Shown: positions 46,208-55,686, counted from the stretch's first letter. The stretch is DNA of 64,000 nucleotides from CALXVA01 sp944393025 (GCA_963931445.1 OZ007016.1:62001-126000); one strand, 5' to 3'. Notes: generated by a model from the letters alone, not told the origin. Translations and numbers: made by a program.

Positions 46208-47614
46208 TTACATTATTTTGCAAAATATTTCTTGAAAATTTAATCCATTTGATGCTTTAAGTAAAATAGCATCACCTTCTTTTGAAATTTCTTTAATCTT
46301 CTTTATGGCATCCTCATTAGTTTTGTAGCAGAAAATATTCTTATCGCTTAGTCCCATTCTTTCCGCTTCACTTGCAATATATTTTGATAAATCTCCTACT
46401 GTTATTAAAACATCTATATTATTTTTTGCAACTTCTTTTCCTACCCTTTCATGTAATTCTTTTGCAAAATTTCCTAATTCTAGCATATCTCCTAAAACTG
46501 CAATTTTATTTTTTGCATTTATTTTTGCCAAATATTCAATACCAGCTTTCATAGAATCATAATTTGCATTATAACAATCATTTATTATTGTTATTCCTTG
46601 TTTATTCTTTTCCACTTGCATCCTTCTTTTAGTAAGCTCAAAATTAGCTATTCCATCTAAAATATCTTCCATTTTTATATTAAATATTCTTCCTATGGCT
46701 ATAGCACATAAACTATTTAATACAAAATGATTTCCTCCAACAGAAATATTTACATTATATGTTTTTCCTTCAATATCAATTTTATATGTACTTCCATTTT
46801 CTGATAATTGTACTTCATAAGGCATGATATCACTTTTATTTTCCATTCCAAAAGTTATTACTTTAAAAGATTTATTCTTATTTTCATTATTCCATTTATT
46901 TAACATGTCATTATCATTATTTATTACTAATATACCATTTTCTTCTAGTCCTTCTAGAATTTCCAGTTTTGCTTTTAATATATTTTCTCTAGAACCTAAA
47001 TTTCCAATATGAGCTGTTCCTACATTTGTTATAACTACAACAGTTGGTTTAGCTATTTTAGTTAAATTACTTATTTCTCCAATTTGATTCATTCCCATTT
47101 CAACTACCATTGCATTTTCATCTTTAAGTCTTAAAATAGTAAGTGGTAAACCTATTTGATTATTGTAGTTTCCTAATGTTTTTAGTACATTAAATTTTTT
47201 TGACATAACACTTGCTATAATATCTTTTGTGCTTGTTTTTCCAACACTCCCAGTTATTCCAACTACTGGTATATTATACATATTTCTTTTTAAAGTAGCT
47301 ATTTGTTGTAATGTTTTTGTTGTATCTTCTACTAAAATAATTGTACTATTGTTATATTCTTTTTTAATTTTTTCTATATCAATTGAATTCTCTATGCTAG
47401 ATTTTTGTAAAAGGCAAATTTTGGCTCCATTTTTTAAAGCTTGTTCATACATCAAATTTCCATCATTTTTTTCTCCTTTAAATCCAATATATGTATCTCC
47501 TTTTTTTACTTCTCTGGTATCTCTTACAATATCTTCAATAGTTTCATCTTCTTTTCCAAATATTATTTTTCCTTTGCATAAATTAATTACATCCTTTACA
47601 AATATTTTATTCAT
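46208..47614 (-). CDS. murF: UDP-N-acetylmuramoyl-tripeptide--D-Ala-D-Ala ligase
   Basis: This 468-aa Mur ligase adds D-Ala-D-Ala to UDP-MurNAc-tripeptide. It has the P-loop GITGSVGKTSTKDII (about residue 112), VVEMGMNQIGEI, NDCYNANYDSMKAGIEYL and AVLGDMLELGNF. The N-terminal substrate domain is typical. Confidence 0.97.
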   Translation of the reverse strand: MNKIFVKDVINLCKGKIIFGKEDETIEDIVRDTREVKKGDTYIGFKGEKNDGNLMYEQALKNGAKICLLQKSSIENSIDIEKIKKEYNNSTIILVEDTTKTLQQIATLKRNMYNIPVVGITGSVGKTSTKDIIASVMSKKFNVLKTLGNYNNQIGLPLTILRLKDENAMVVEMGMNQIGEISNLTKIAKPTVVVITNVGTAHIGNLGSRENILKAKLEILEGLEENGILVINNDNDMLNKWNNENKNKSFKVITFGMENKSDIMPYEVQLSENGSTYKIDIEGKTYNVNISVGGNHFVLNSLCAIAIGRIFNIKMEDILDGIANFELTKRRMQVEKNKQGITIINDCYNANYDSMKAGIEYLAKINAKNKIAVLGDMLELGNFAKELHERVGKEVAKNNIDVLITVGDLSKYIASEAERMGLSDKNIFCYKTNEDAIKKIKEISKEGDAILLKASNGLNFQEIFCKIM

Positions 47615-47769
47615 TTTTATTTTAATTCCTCCATAATATATTACTTATGTCTTTTACTATATATATTCTATTTTTGTAGATATTATATTTTATTATATTA
47701 TTTTTAGCAAGTACTTTATGCTAGTTTTAGCACTTAATAAGTATTGTTTATATATTTTTTTAAAGCTAA

Positions 47770-47793
47770 AGCTATATATAATTATATATAGCT
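47770..47793 (-). terminator. AT-rich terminator after ypeB
   Basis: A perfect 24-bp palindrome AGCTATATATA/TATATATAGCT is extended by a partial outer stem (CTAGTTCTTT and AAAGCTA) and followed on the minus strand by a U-rich run. Confidence 0.6.
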
Positions 47794-47852
47794 CTAGTTC
47801 TTTTAATTTAAACAATATATTTATAATATGTGTTTGACATTTATACAAATTA

Positions 47853-49232
47853 TTAATGAGTTAAAGTACCATTTGGTGTATTAGTTATTATTAGTATATC
47901 TTCTTCTTTACCAGTTTCAGCATTTACATATACTATAAAATCTAATCCTTCAATATTTCCTTCAAATTCCCAACAAAGTACTTCTGTTCTCCATTCTGTT
48001 GGTATTATTGCTAATTCTTCACTTTCTATATTTAAATCTTTATTTAAACTTTGCTTTGCTTCTTCTTTTGTAACTTTTGGTTCTTCTATATTTCTTTTTG
48101 TATGTGAATTTAAATAACCGGTAGTTTCTATTCCTAATATTTCTCCATTATCTAAAGCGACTTTTACTTTTATTAAATCTGGATACATTATTACATCATC
48201 TTGTACATATGCATAGTTTATTGTTACTATTCCACTTTGTTTTAAATAATATGTTTCTTTCATGTTGTCAAATCCTTTTGCTTTTAAATACTCTTTTACT
48301 TTTTTATCTGCTTCTTCTTGTGATATCACTTCTGCTGAAACATCCCTATTTCTTTCCATATATATTACATGTCCGCCCTTTTCAGAAATAGATACTGTTG
48401 CTATACTATCATCCTCAAATGTTAAATTAAAATTATATGAAGTTATATCTCCTTCACTTTTACCTAAACTTGCTATTTCCCTAGCATTAGTTTCAAATAA
48501 TTTTAATGCTATATTTTTAGCTGTTTCTTCATCTATATTTTCTCCTGTTAATCCTACTTTTTCTACCCTCGTTATATGTTCTGAAAATGCTCCATCATAT
48601 ATTAATCCTGAATACTCATGAAAGGTTTGCTCCATATTACTAAAGCTGTCTTGTGATATATTGCTTACTTGTTTTGCAAATGCCACAGTTCCTTTTTTTT
48701 CTAATTCTCCCCAACTAATTCTTCCATTATTAATATCTGCAGATAATTGATTTAAAACATTTTCCAGTTCAACACTATACTCATGTAAATTTTTTAAATT
48801 ATTCATATCATCTTTTGTTAATTCTTCTTCTTTTAGGTTTTTTCTATATAAAGAATAACTATATTCACTTACTTGATTTAAAAATTTAGATGTGTTTTCT
48901 AATTCATTACTATTTATTGGAAGCTGTGCTAAATAACTCATAGCTAAATTAGCTTCTCTCCATACATTTGTTAAACTTTCTGCCGCACTTTCTGGTGAAT
49001 TTGTTATTAAAGATTTTGCTAAATATACTTCTACATTTTGAATATAATCTACTACTTCATAAAATGCTAAATTATATGAATTTTCTGATGCTTGCCTATA
49101 TTCTTTTTGCTTTTTATATATAATTAAACCTAAAATTACTATAATTGAAAATAATACAATTATAATACTAAACATGTGTCTATCTTTTAATCTATTTTTC
49201 CAGTCAATTAATTTTTCTTTTAAACTTACCAT
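47853..49232 (-). CDS. ypeB: Germination protein YpeB
   Basis: This 459-aa protein has an N-terminal membrane helix (about 20-42), a YpeB repeat region with conserved Asn/Gln helices (SLTNVWREANLAMSYLAQLP), and two C-terminal PepSY domains (about 230-300 and 370-450: EPKVTKEEAKQSLNKDLNI). YpeB holds the spore lytic enzyme SleB in the inner membrane. SleB is not next to it here. GTG 49244 lies inside the ribosome site region, so ATG 49232 is used. Confidence 0.9.
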   Translation of the reverse strand: MVSLKEKLIDWKNRLKDRHMFSIIIVLFSIIVILGLIIYKKQKEYRQASENSYNLAFYEVVDYIQNVEVYLAKSLITNSPESAAESLTNVWREANLAMSYLAQLPINSNELENTSKFLNQVSEYSYSLYRKNLKEEELTKDDMNNLKNLHEYSVELENVLNQLSADINNGRISWGELEKKGTVAFAKQVSNISQDSFSNMEQTFHEYSGLIYDGAFSEHITRVEKVGLTGENIDEETAKNIALKLFETNAREIASLGKSEGDITSYNFNLTFEDDSIATVSISEKGGHVIYMERNRDVSAEVISQEEADKKVKEYLKAKGFDNMKETYYLKQSGIVTINYAYVQDDVIMYPDLIKVKVALDNGEILGIETTGYLNSHTKRNIEEPKVTKEEAKQSLNKDLNIESEELAIIPTEWRTEVLCWEFEGNIEGLDFIVYVNAETGKEEDILIITNTPNGTLTH

Positions 49233-49363
49233 AGTTTCCTCCACAAGTATAATAAAATTACATTTCTCATATTTTGTGTAAAATTTGTTAAATTATTCTT
49301 ATTTTTAGACTTTTTATATTTTTTATGATAAAATAATTTTAATTTTTAAAACTTGGAGGAATT

Positions 49364-50488
49364 ATGAAAAAAATATTAATATTATATGCCAAATATGGTG
49401 GTGGCCATTATTCTGCTGCTAAAGCAATCCAAAAACATTTAGATAATACTTATAATGTAGAAACTGAATTAATAGATTTTATGGAATATGCTAATAAAAT
49501 TTTAAATTCAATAACAATTAAAGCATATAATAAAATGGCTAAAGATGCACCTAGGTTATGGGGAAAAATTTATGCAAAATCTCAAAGAGGTATTTTAGGA
49601 GGTATAAGCACTAGTGCAAATAAATTAATGTCTTCTAAAATTAATAAATTATTAAAACAAACAAATCCAGATATTGTAGTATCTACTCATCCATTTAGCA
49701 GTCAAATGGTTAGTTATTTAAAACAAAAGGGTAAAATTTCTTGTAAATTAGTAACAGTTCTTACAGATTTTGCTCCACATGATCAATGGTTAATTGGACA
49801 TAAATTTGCTAATGATTTTTGTGTATCTAATGAAAAAATGCAAAAATATTTATTAAATTATGGAATAAATAAAGAAAAAATTCATGTAACTGGAATTCCC
49901 CTTTCTGATAAGTTTTTAGAAACCTTTGATAAATCTAAGATTTTTAAAGAATTTGAATTAAATGAAAATAATCCTGTTATTTTATTTTTTGGTGGTGGAG
50001 AATTTGGACTTGGTAAAAGCACAAATTTGCAAATTTTAAATGCACTTATTCACAATTTGCCAACTTACCAAATTATTGCTATCTCAGGAAAAAATAAAAA
50101 AATGAATGAAAAATTTAATGAATTAGTTAAAAATGCAAATGCTACAAATAGAGTAAAAGTTTTTGATTATACTAATAAAGTACCAGAACTAATGAGTATT
50201 TCCAGCTTAGTAGTTACTAAACCTGGTGGTCTTACAACTAGTGAAAGCTTGGCTTCTAGCTTACCTATTTTAATTATAAATCCTATACCTGGTCAAGAAG
50301 AAGAAAATGCTGAATTTTTAGAAAATCATCATGTTGGAATATGGCTAAAAAATACTGATAATATAGATGAATTTATACAGAATCTTTTTTCTGATGATAC
50401 TAAATTAAAAAATATGAGAGAAAATACTAAACTTGTTGCTAAGAAAAATGCTACCAGTGATATTTGTAAAATAATAATGGAAAATTAA
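49364..50488 (+). CDS. Processive diacylglycerol beta-glycosyltransferase (UgtP/MGDG-synthase family)
   Basis: This 374-aa GT28-type enzyme moves sugars from UDP-sugar to diacylglycerol in the inner leaflet. The N-terminal KKILILYAKYGGGHYSAA is diagnostic of the MGDG synthase group. The C-terminal donor site is in VTKPGGLTTSESLASSLPI with INPIPGQEEENAEFL. GGAGG lies before the ATG. It makes glycolipids for membranes or lipoteichoic acid anchors. Confidence 0.93.
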   Translation: MKKILILYAKYGGGHYSAAKAIQKHLDNTYNVETELIDFMEYANKILNSITIKAYNKMAKDAPRLWGKIYAKSQRGILGGISTSANKLMSSKINKLLKQTNPDIVVSTHPFSSQMVSYLKQKGKISCKLVTVLTDFAPHDQWLIGHKFANDFCVSNEKMQKYLLNYGINKEKIHVTGIPLSDKFLETFDKSKIFKEFELNENNPVILFFGGGEFGLGKSTNLQILNALIHNLPTYQIIAISGKNKKMNEKFNELVKNANATNRVKVFDYTNKVPELMSISSLVVTKPGGLTTSESLASSLPILIINPIPGQEEENAEFLENHHVGIWLKNTDNIDEFIQNLFSDDTKLKNMRENTKLVAKKNATSDICKIIMEN

Positions 50489-50506
50489 TATTTTATATAG
50501 AACTAA

Positions 50507-50543
50507 AAAAGACCTTCTTCATATTATATATGGGAGGTCTTTT
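50507..50543 (+). terminator. Hairpin that terminates the glycosyltransferase gene and overlaps the next SD
   Basis: AAAAGACCT (50507-50515) pairs with AGGTCTTTT (50535-50543). The 3' arm includes part of the GGGAGG (50532-50537) that serves ATG 50544. In read-through RNA the hairpin would therefore hide the ribosome site. Confidence 0.7.
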
Positions 50544-50726
50544 ATGGATTGTATTTCTAATCTTTCTGGTGTAGAGCTTAATACTCTAGCAAATGCAATA
50601 GCTATATATATTTATAAAAATTATTCTACTGACAATATTGAAAAATTTGTTGTTTTATTTACAGCTATTGCAGATATATTAGCATTAATTTCTATTGATA
50701 AAATAGAAGATGATTTATTAATCTAA
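50544..50726 (+). CDS. Small 60-aa protein, DUF6774-like
   Basis: This short helical protein (MDCISNLSGVELNTLANAIA...) ends in FTAIADILALISI. Its size and the LxxLANxIAI...FTxxxDxLALI pattern remind me of the small DUF6774 family, tentatively. GGGAGG lies six bases before the ATG. It is convergent with recR, which ends one base away. Confidence 0.65.
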   Translation: MDCISNLSGVELNTLANAIAIYIYKNYSTDNIEKFVVLFTAIADILALISIDKIEDDLLI

Positions 50727-50727
50727 A

Positions 50728-51327
50728 CTATAATTCTCTTCTTCCTTCTAATGCTTTTGATAAAGTAACTTCATCTGTATATTCTAAATCTCCTCCTACT
50801 GGAATTCCATGTGCTATTCTAGTTACCTTTATTCCAAGCGGTTTTACAAGCTTAGAAATATACATTGCTGTTGCTTCTCCTTCAACTCTAGGATTTGTAG
50901 CTAATATTAGTTCTTTTACATTTCCATTCATTAGTCTTGATAAAAGTTCTTTTATTTTTATATCATCTGGTCCAACACCATTCATAGGAGAAATACTTCC
51001 ATGAAGTACATGATATACTCCTTTAAATTCGTGTGTTTTTTCCATTGCTACTACATCTTTTACATCTTCTACCACACAAATTGTAGAACTATCTCTTGTT
51101 GGATTTGCACAGATATCACAAGGGTCTGTATCTGATATATTAAAACACTTCGAACAATATTTTAAATTTTGTTTAGCATTTTGAATTGCAGATATAAATT
51201 CTTCTGTTTCTTCTTTACTTGCATTTAAAATATAAAAAGCAAGTCTTGCGGCAGTCTTGCTTCCTATACTTGGTAATCTCTCAAATGCCTCTATTAATTT
51301 TTCTATTGATGGCGAATAATATGACAT
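50728..51327 (-). CDS. recR: Recombination mediator RecR
   Basis: This 199-aa protein has the helix-hairpin-helix (LIEAFERLPSIGSKTAARLA), the zinc finger CSKCFNISDTDPCDIC, the Toprim motif (ICVVEDVKDVVAME) and the GDLEYTDEVTLSKALEGR end. It loads RecA with RecFO. It sits in the classic dnaX-ybaB-recR order. Confidence 0.97.
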   Translation of the reverse strand: MSYYSPSIEKLIEAFERLPSIGSKTAARLAFYILNASKEETEEFISAIQNAKQNLKYCSKCFNISDTDPCDICANPTRDSSTICVVEDVKDVVAMEKTHEFKGVYHVLHGSISPMNGVGPDDIKIKELLSRLMNGNVKELILATNPRVEGEATAMYISKLVKPLGIKVTRIAHGIPVGGDLEYTDEVTLSKALEGRREL

Positions 51328-51363
51328 ATTTTTTCCTCTTTTTATAGTTTTCTAGTACATGTT

Positions 51364-51705
51364 TTACATTAATCCTGGTATATTATATTTTCCAAGTGAT
51401 GCAGCTTGTTCTTCTTCTACTTTTCTTAATGCTTCATTTACAGAAGTTAAAATTAAATCTTGCAACATTTCTACATCATCAGGATCAACTACTTCTTTTT
51501 TTATTGTTATTTCTTTTAATACTTTATTACCAGATACTTTTACGCTTACTGCACCTCCACCTGCTGTAGCTTCAAATTCTTTTGATGCAAGTTCTTCTTG
51601 TGATTTTTCCATATCAGATTGCATTTTTTTTGCCTCTTTCATTAATTGCCCTATGTTCATTCCTCCAAATCCGCCCATTCCTGGGAATCCTCCTCTTTTT
51701 GCCAT
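51364..51705 (-). CDS. ybaB: YbaB/EbfC nucleoid-associated protein
   Basis: This 113-aa protein has a Gly-rich start (MAKRGGFPGMGGFGGMNIGQ) and the YbaB core (LMKEAKKMQSDMEKSQEELA, GGGAVSVKVSGNKVLKEITI). It binds DNA as a dimer. Spacing from AAAGG favours ATG 51705 over ATG 51714. Confidence 0.95.
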   Translation of the reverse strand: MAKRGGFPGMGGFGGMNIGQLMKEAKKMQSDMEKSQEELASKEFEATAGGGAVSVKVSGNKVLKEITIKKEVVDPDDVEMLQDLILTSVNEALRKVEEEQAASLGKYNIPGLM

Positions 51706-51770
51706 TTTAATCATCCTTTCTAAATTTTATTATTTGACTTATTCAAGTTATATTGAATAATATAATTTTT

Positions 51771-51908
51771 TTATTGTATAGAAAAAATCAACTTTTTGCT
51801 TAATATTTCAGTATCTTTAACGATTTTTTCTATACAACAAGGTTAAGTTTCCTTGGGCAGTGCATATTTGCAAAGCAAAATGCACATGTGGCGAAGCCAC
51901 TTTTCTTA
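51771..51908 (-). repeat. Family II structured element, copy 4, abutting the dnaX stop
   Basis: It starts one base past the dnaX TAA (51912-51910). The second hairpin has changed from GAGCG/CGCTC to GTGCA/TGCAC on both sides, with the TTTTGCTTTGCAAA loop retained, and the terminal stem is TTGTATAGAAAAAATC against GATTTTTTCTATACAA. These are paired changes relative to copies 1 and 3. Confidence 0.88.
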
Positions 51909-51909
51909 T

Positions 51910-53478
51910 TTAATCTATTATATTTAATGGAATATCTAATTCATTTGCTGTTTTTTCTATAATGTTTGTAGAGTCTTCTTGTTTTTTAGGTAAAGAATCT
52001 ACACTTTCAATAATTTTAACTCTCATATCTTTTCCATATTCTATTGATATAACTTTTGAAAGTTCAGTTATGCTTTCTGGTTTTTCTAAAATAGATTTGC
52101 CAAAAGCATTTATTCCACTTGGAAAACTTATACCAATAGTCATATCATTTAATTCTATAGCTTTTGCTTTTAATAAATTTGAATAAAGCATTATTTTTCC
52201 ATTTTGTCTTAATTCAGCCAAAACATTTTTCCAACCTTTTGCTTCTCCATAACCAGATATAGCATTAGCAATATTAGTTTTATTTTCAACTTGGTTTTCT
52301 TTATCTTTTTTACTTATTTGTTCTTCTTTTTTAGTATTATTCACAGTTTTATCTTGTTTTTTATTATTGTTATCCACACTTTCCACAACTGTTTCAACTA
52401 GATTTTTGCTACACAATTTTATAATTTCTACTTGAAATAATATACTTTTTTGTGATGACCATTTCATATCATTTTCTAGTTTAGATAAATCACAAATAAT
52501 ATATAAAAGTCTTTGTTTTGTTACTTCTTCTGATAACTTTTTAATTTGTTCTATTTCATTCTCATTATAAATATCTAATTTTCCTGTTGCTTTATATACT
52601 AAAATATCTTTTACATATTTTATAATTTCCCATAATAAATTATTTAAATCTTTTCCTTCATTTAAAACAACCTCTACAGAACTAATAGCTTCTTCAACAT
52701 TATATTCTAAAAAAGCTTTTACTATAGAATGTATGTATGTTAATTTTGGAATTCCTACTAAATCTTTTATTTTATTTTCATCTATATTTGTTTCTCCATC
52801 TTGTAAGCATCTTTCTAAAATACTAAGTGCATCTCTCATAGCTCCTTCGGAAAGTACTGCTATTAATTTTAATGCATCTTTTGTAATTTCTATATTACTT
52901 TCTTTAGCTACATATTCTAATCTTTTTATAACATCATCATTTGATATTTTTTTAAAATCAAATCTTTGGCATCTAGATAATATAGTAGCAGGTAATTTTT
53001 GTGGCTCTGTTGTTGCTAAAATAAATTTAACATGTTTTGGTGGTTCTTCTAATGTTTTTAGTAGTGCATTAAAAGCTCCTGTAGACAACATATGAACCTC
53101 ATCTATTATATATACTCTATATTTTGCAATAGTTGGTAAAAAATTTACTTCTTCCCTAATTGAACGAATATCTTCAACACTATTATTTGATGCAGCATCC
53201 ATTTCAACTATATCTGTAAGTGAACCTGAAAGAGCTGCTTTACAAATTTCACATTCATTACAAGGTTCTCCATTAACAGGATTTAAACAATTAACTGCTC
53301 TTGCTAAAATTTTAGCTGCACTAGTTTTTCCTGTTCCCCTACCTCCATTAAAAAGATATGCATGTCCTACTCTTTCTGCCATTATTTGATTTTTTAATGT
53401 TTTTGTAATATGTTCTTGCCCTACCATTTCTTCAAATTTTAAAGGTCTAAATTTTCTGTACAATGCTGTATATGACAA
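51910..53478 (-). CDS. dnaX: DNA polymerase III gamma/tau subunit
   Basis: This 522-aa clamp-loader ATPase has Walker A GGRGTGKTSAAKILA (about residue 45), the zinc motif CNECEICKAALSGS, IIDEVHMLSTGAFNALLKTL (Walker B/sensor) and LSRCQRFDFK. The TTG start at 53478 is preceded by GGGGTGA and matches the usual MSYTALYRKFRP start. It lies directly after the SRP RNA gene. Confidence 0.96.
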   Translation of the reverse strand: MSYTALYRKFRPLKFEEMVGQEHITKTLKNQIMAERVGHAYLFNGGRGTGKTSAAKILARAVNCLNPVNGEPCNECEICKAALSGSLTDIVEMDAASNNSVEDIRSIREEVNFLPTIAKYRVYIIDEVHMLSTGAFNALLKTLEEPPKHVKFILATTEPQKLPATILSRCQRFDFKKISNDDVIKRLEYVAKESNIEITKDALKLIAVLSEGAMRDALSILERCLQDGETNIDENKIKDLVGIPKLTYIHSIVKAFLEYNVEEAISSVEVVLNEGKDLNNLLWEIIKYVKDILVYKATGKLDIYNENEIEQIKKLSEEVTKQRLLYIICDLSKLENDMKWSSQKSILFQVEIIKLCSKNLVETVVESVDNNNKKQDKTVNNTKKEEQISKKDKENQVENKTNIANAISGYGEAKGWKNVLAELRQNGKIMLYSNLLKAKAIELNDMTIGISFPSGINAFGKSILEKPESITELSKVISIEYGKDMRVKIIESVDSLPKKQEDSTNIIEKTANELDIPLNIID

Positions 53479-53506
53479 TCTATATCACCCCATATCTTTA
53501 AAAAAT

Positions 53507-53640
53507 GGTGTGAGTAAATTCAACTACTCTATGGAGGTTTCCACACAAGAATTATTGCTTATTGCTGCTTCCTTCCGGACCTGACAAGGTTCACAGATTC
53601 TTGTTGGTCTCCTCCATACAATAGTTAAATTTCTCATACC
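53507..53640 (-). ncRNA. ffs: Signal recognition particle RNA
   Basis: The strand complementary to the window carries the SRP hallmark TCAGGTCCGGAAGGAAGCAG in the apical loop. Long complementary arms surround it (GGTATGAGAAATTTAACTAT with GTTGAATTTACTCACACC, and TATGGAGG with CCTCCATA). It is about 134 nt and sits just upstream of dnaX, a well-known neighbour. The ends are estimated from the stem. Confidence 0.93.
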
Positions 53641-53702
53641 ATTTGTATTATATACTTTTTTTGGTAATTAAGCAAGAGTTATTAGTAAAATTTTTGCTAA
53701 TC

Positions 53703-54443
53703 CTATTCTCTTTTAAAAATCACATCACTCATATCTGTTTTTTCCAAACTACAAGTTCCTTCTTCTATAATATTTCCACAAGGCATTTGTAATTTCACAT
53801 TAGCTCTATAACTACAATTATCTACAGTTATTACTAAATCAAATGCTACTTCAAAAGCAATTTCTTCATTACTTACTTTAATTTTATTTAATAAAGTTCC
53901 ATCATGTGTAATTTGTTTTTCTTTATCAGAACTATATGTTCCTAAATCATTATTGCTAAAACTTACTAATAAATTTCCACCATTACTTCCTATTTCTAAA
54001 GTTCTTGAATTACTTTCTTCTGCCCCTTTATATTCTAATTTTTCTTCTACTAAATATTCTTCTGAATAATCAAATAATCTTCCTTTTACACTATTTGGCA
54101 TATATGTATCTATTTTACCTTTTGTTGGAGCTTTGGTAATATTTATATTTTCAATTTTAACACTTTTAATTGTTTTTTCTTTTCCCATATAATTTTCATT
54201 TTTATCTATATATATGTATACATCATTATTTTGATATACTTTAAAATTCCATTTTTTCTTTCCTTTTGTCTCTTGCCCCTCCGCAGTACTTACAATAATT
54301 ATTTTTGACAAGTTAAAAGGCATATTTTTATCCCCTTCAACTTGATATCTAATCATTGATATTGCTACTAATAATATTATTATTGCAAATACTGTAATTG
54401 CAACACATAATTTTATGGTTTGCTTTTTCTTTTCTTTATCCAC
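53703..54443 (-). CDS. Membrane-anchored hypothetical protein, 246 aa
   Basis: GTG 54443, five bases after AAGGAGG, is the start; a longer frame would begin inside tRNA-Ser. A basic head (MDKEKKKQTIKL) is followed by one membrane helix (about 12-32) and a strand-rich extracytoplasmic domain of about 205 residues with two Cys near the end (VDNCSYRANVKLQMPCGNII). No family recognised. It may be transcribed with the tRNA just upstream. Confidence 0.75.
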   Translation of the reverse strand: MDKEKKKQTIKLCVAITVFAIIILLVAISMIRYQVEGDKNMPFNLSKIIIVSTAEGQETKGKKKWNFKVYQNNDVYIYIDKNENYMGKEKTIKSVKIENINITKAPTKGKIDTYMPNSVKGRLFDYSEEYLVEEKLEYKGAEESNSRTLEIGSNGGNLLVSFSNNDLGTYSSDKEKQITHDGTLLNKIKVSNEEIAFEVAFDLVITVDNCSYRANVKLQMPCGNIIEEGTCSLEKTDMSDVIFKRE

Positions 54444-54466
54444 TTTTTCCTCCTTAGATTTATAAT

Positions 54467-54559
54467 TGGCGAAGTGGGTGGGATTCGAACCCACGTGCCA
54501 GTTTATACTGACTAACTGATTTCGAGTCAGCCTCGTTATGACCTCTTCGATACCACTTC
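54467..54559 (-). tRNA. tRNA-Ser (anticodon CGA)
   Basis: The acceptor stem GAAGTGG/CCACTTC, a long variable arm typical of serine tRNAs, the T arm GTGGGTTCGAATCCCAC, an encoded CCA end and the anticodon loop CTCGAAA give anticodon CGA, reading UCG. Confidence 0.95.
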
Positions 54560-54607
54560 AAATCTAAAATATTAATTATTTTATTATTCATCTTATTCCA
54601 ATATGTA

Positions 54608-55072
54608 TTATTTATTTTTTAATTTTCTAAGTTCTTTAAAAAAATCCTGTAAAATTTTTTTGCAATTTTCTTCAAGTAAGCCTGTTTCTAGTTCTACTTC
54701 ATGATTAAATTTATAATCTTTTAACAAATTTAAAACAGAACCACATGCTCCTGTTTTTTCATCCATAGTTCCAATATATATTTTTTTTAATCTTGCTTGA
54801 ATAATAGCTCCTGCGCACATAGAGCATGGTTCTAATGTAACATACATTTCACAATCAGTTAATCTCCAAGTATCTAATTTTTTACTAGCTTTTTGTATTG
54901 CAATTATTTCTGCATGTTTTGTTGTGTCTTTTTTTTGTTCTTTAATATTATGTGCTTTTGCAATTATTTTTCCATCTTTTACAATAACTGCTCCTACTGG
55001 AATTTCTAATTTTTTATATGCTTTTTGTGCTTCTTTTAGCGCTTCTTTCATGTATTTTTCATTTTCATTCAT
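54608..55072 (-). CDS. tadA: tRNA-specific adenosine deaminase
   Basis: This 154-aa cytidine-deaminase fold enzyme makes inosine at the wobble position of tRNA-Arg(ACG). The zinc site is in KHAEIIAI and the Cys pair in LEPCSMCAGAII. The length is normal. Confidence 0.95.
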   Translation of the reverse strand: MNENEKYMKEALKEAQKAYKKLEIPVGAVIVKDGKIIAKAHNIKEQKKDTTKHAEIIAIQKASKKLDTWRLTDCEMYVTLEPCSMCAGAIIQARLKKIYIGTMDEKTGACGSVLNLLKDYKFNHEVELETGLLEENCKKILQDFFKELRKLKNK

Positions 55073-55131
55073 TTTAGATTTCCTTTCAGAAAATACATTA
55101 ATTTTATATATTGGTTGTTATATCATAATCC

Positions 55132-55362
55132 CTATGCTACCTTTTCAGTATAGTTAATAACTGTAATTTCTGTAATTGTATTTTTAACTGAATTTACTAA
55201 TTTTTCTAGTTGTTTTGCAACCTCATTGCTATATGATACTTCTCCACATTGTCTGCATACTTGAGATGGTACATTCTTAATAATAATAATGCAATTATCT
55301 AATTCCACCATGAATGATGTATTTTTATTTTCTAAATCCCCTTTACACATAAAACAACTCAT
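55132..55362 (-). CDS. YgiT-type zinc-finger protein (antitoxin-like)
   Basis: This 76-aa protein has two CxxC pairs (MSCFMCKG; SQVCRQCGE), a typical MqsA/YgiT N-terminal zinc domain, with a short helical end. It is adjacent to the DUF4258 gene (stop and start abut), which fits a toxin-antitoxin pair in which this is the antitoxin. It lacks the long HTH domain of MqsA. Confidence 0.85.
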   Translation of the reverse strand: MSCFMCKGDLENKNTSFMVELDNCIIIIKNVPSQVCRQCGEVSYSNEVAKQLEKLVNSVKNTITEITVINYTEKVA

Positions 55363-55686
55363 TTAATTTCTCTCCTTTCTTGTCTTTAAGTCATTTTCCC
55401 ATTTTATATTATCTGGATAATATGCTGTAATTATCCATAATTCTGTTTCATTTGCTCCACATACTATATGTAGAATTTCATTATTCAAATTTATTCCATA
55501 TACTAAACAACTTGGGTATGGATAATCATTTTCGTATTCTTCTATTATTTCTCCTTCTAATAATACTTTTTCAATATCTTCTTGAGTTATATTTCTTTGA
55601 AATAATCTAACAATAACATGATTTGTCCATCTAATTTTTCCCTCTTTAACCATCTGCTTTATCATATTTATATCTATTTTTTTCAT
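55363..55686 (-). CDS. DUF4258 protein (toxin-like)
   Basis: This 107-aa protein (residues WTNHVIVRLFQRNITQEDIE, CLVYGINLNNEILHIVCGAN, LWIITAYYPDNIKW) matches DUF4258, often paired with YgiT zinc-finger proteins. These are suspected RelE-superfamily-like nucleases, but experiments are few. GAGGTG gives ATG 55686. Confidence 0.85.
   Translation of the reverse strand: MKKIDINMIKQMVKEGKIRWTNHVIVRLFQRNITQEDIEKVLLEGEIIEEYENDYPYPSCLVYGINLNNEILHIVCGANETELWIITAYYPDNIKWENDLKTRKERN

Noticed and set aside
54443..54494. Start of the membrane protein inside tRNA-Ser
   Set aside because: The extra 17 codons are the tRNA 3' end read through; AAGGAGG before GTG 54443 gives the better start.
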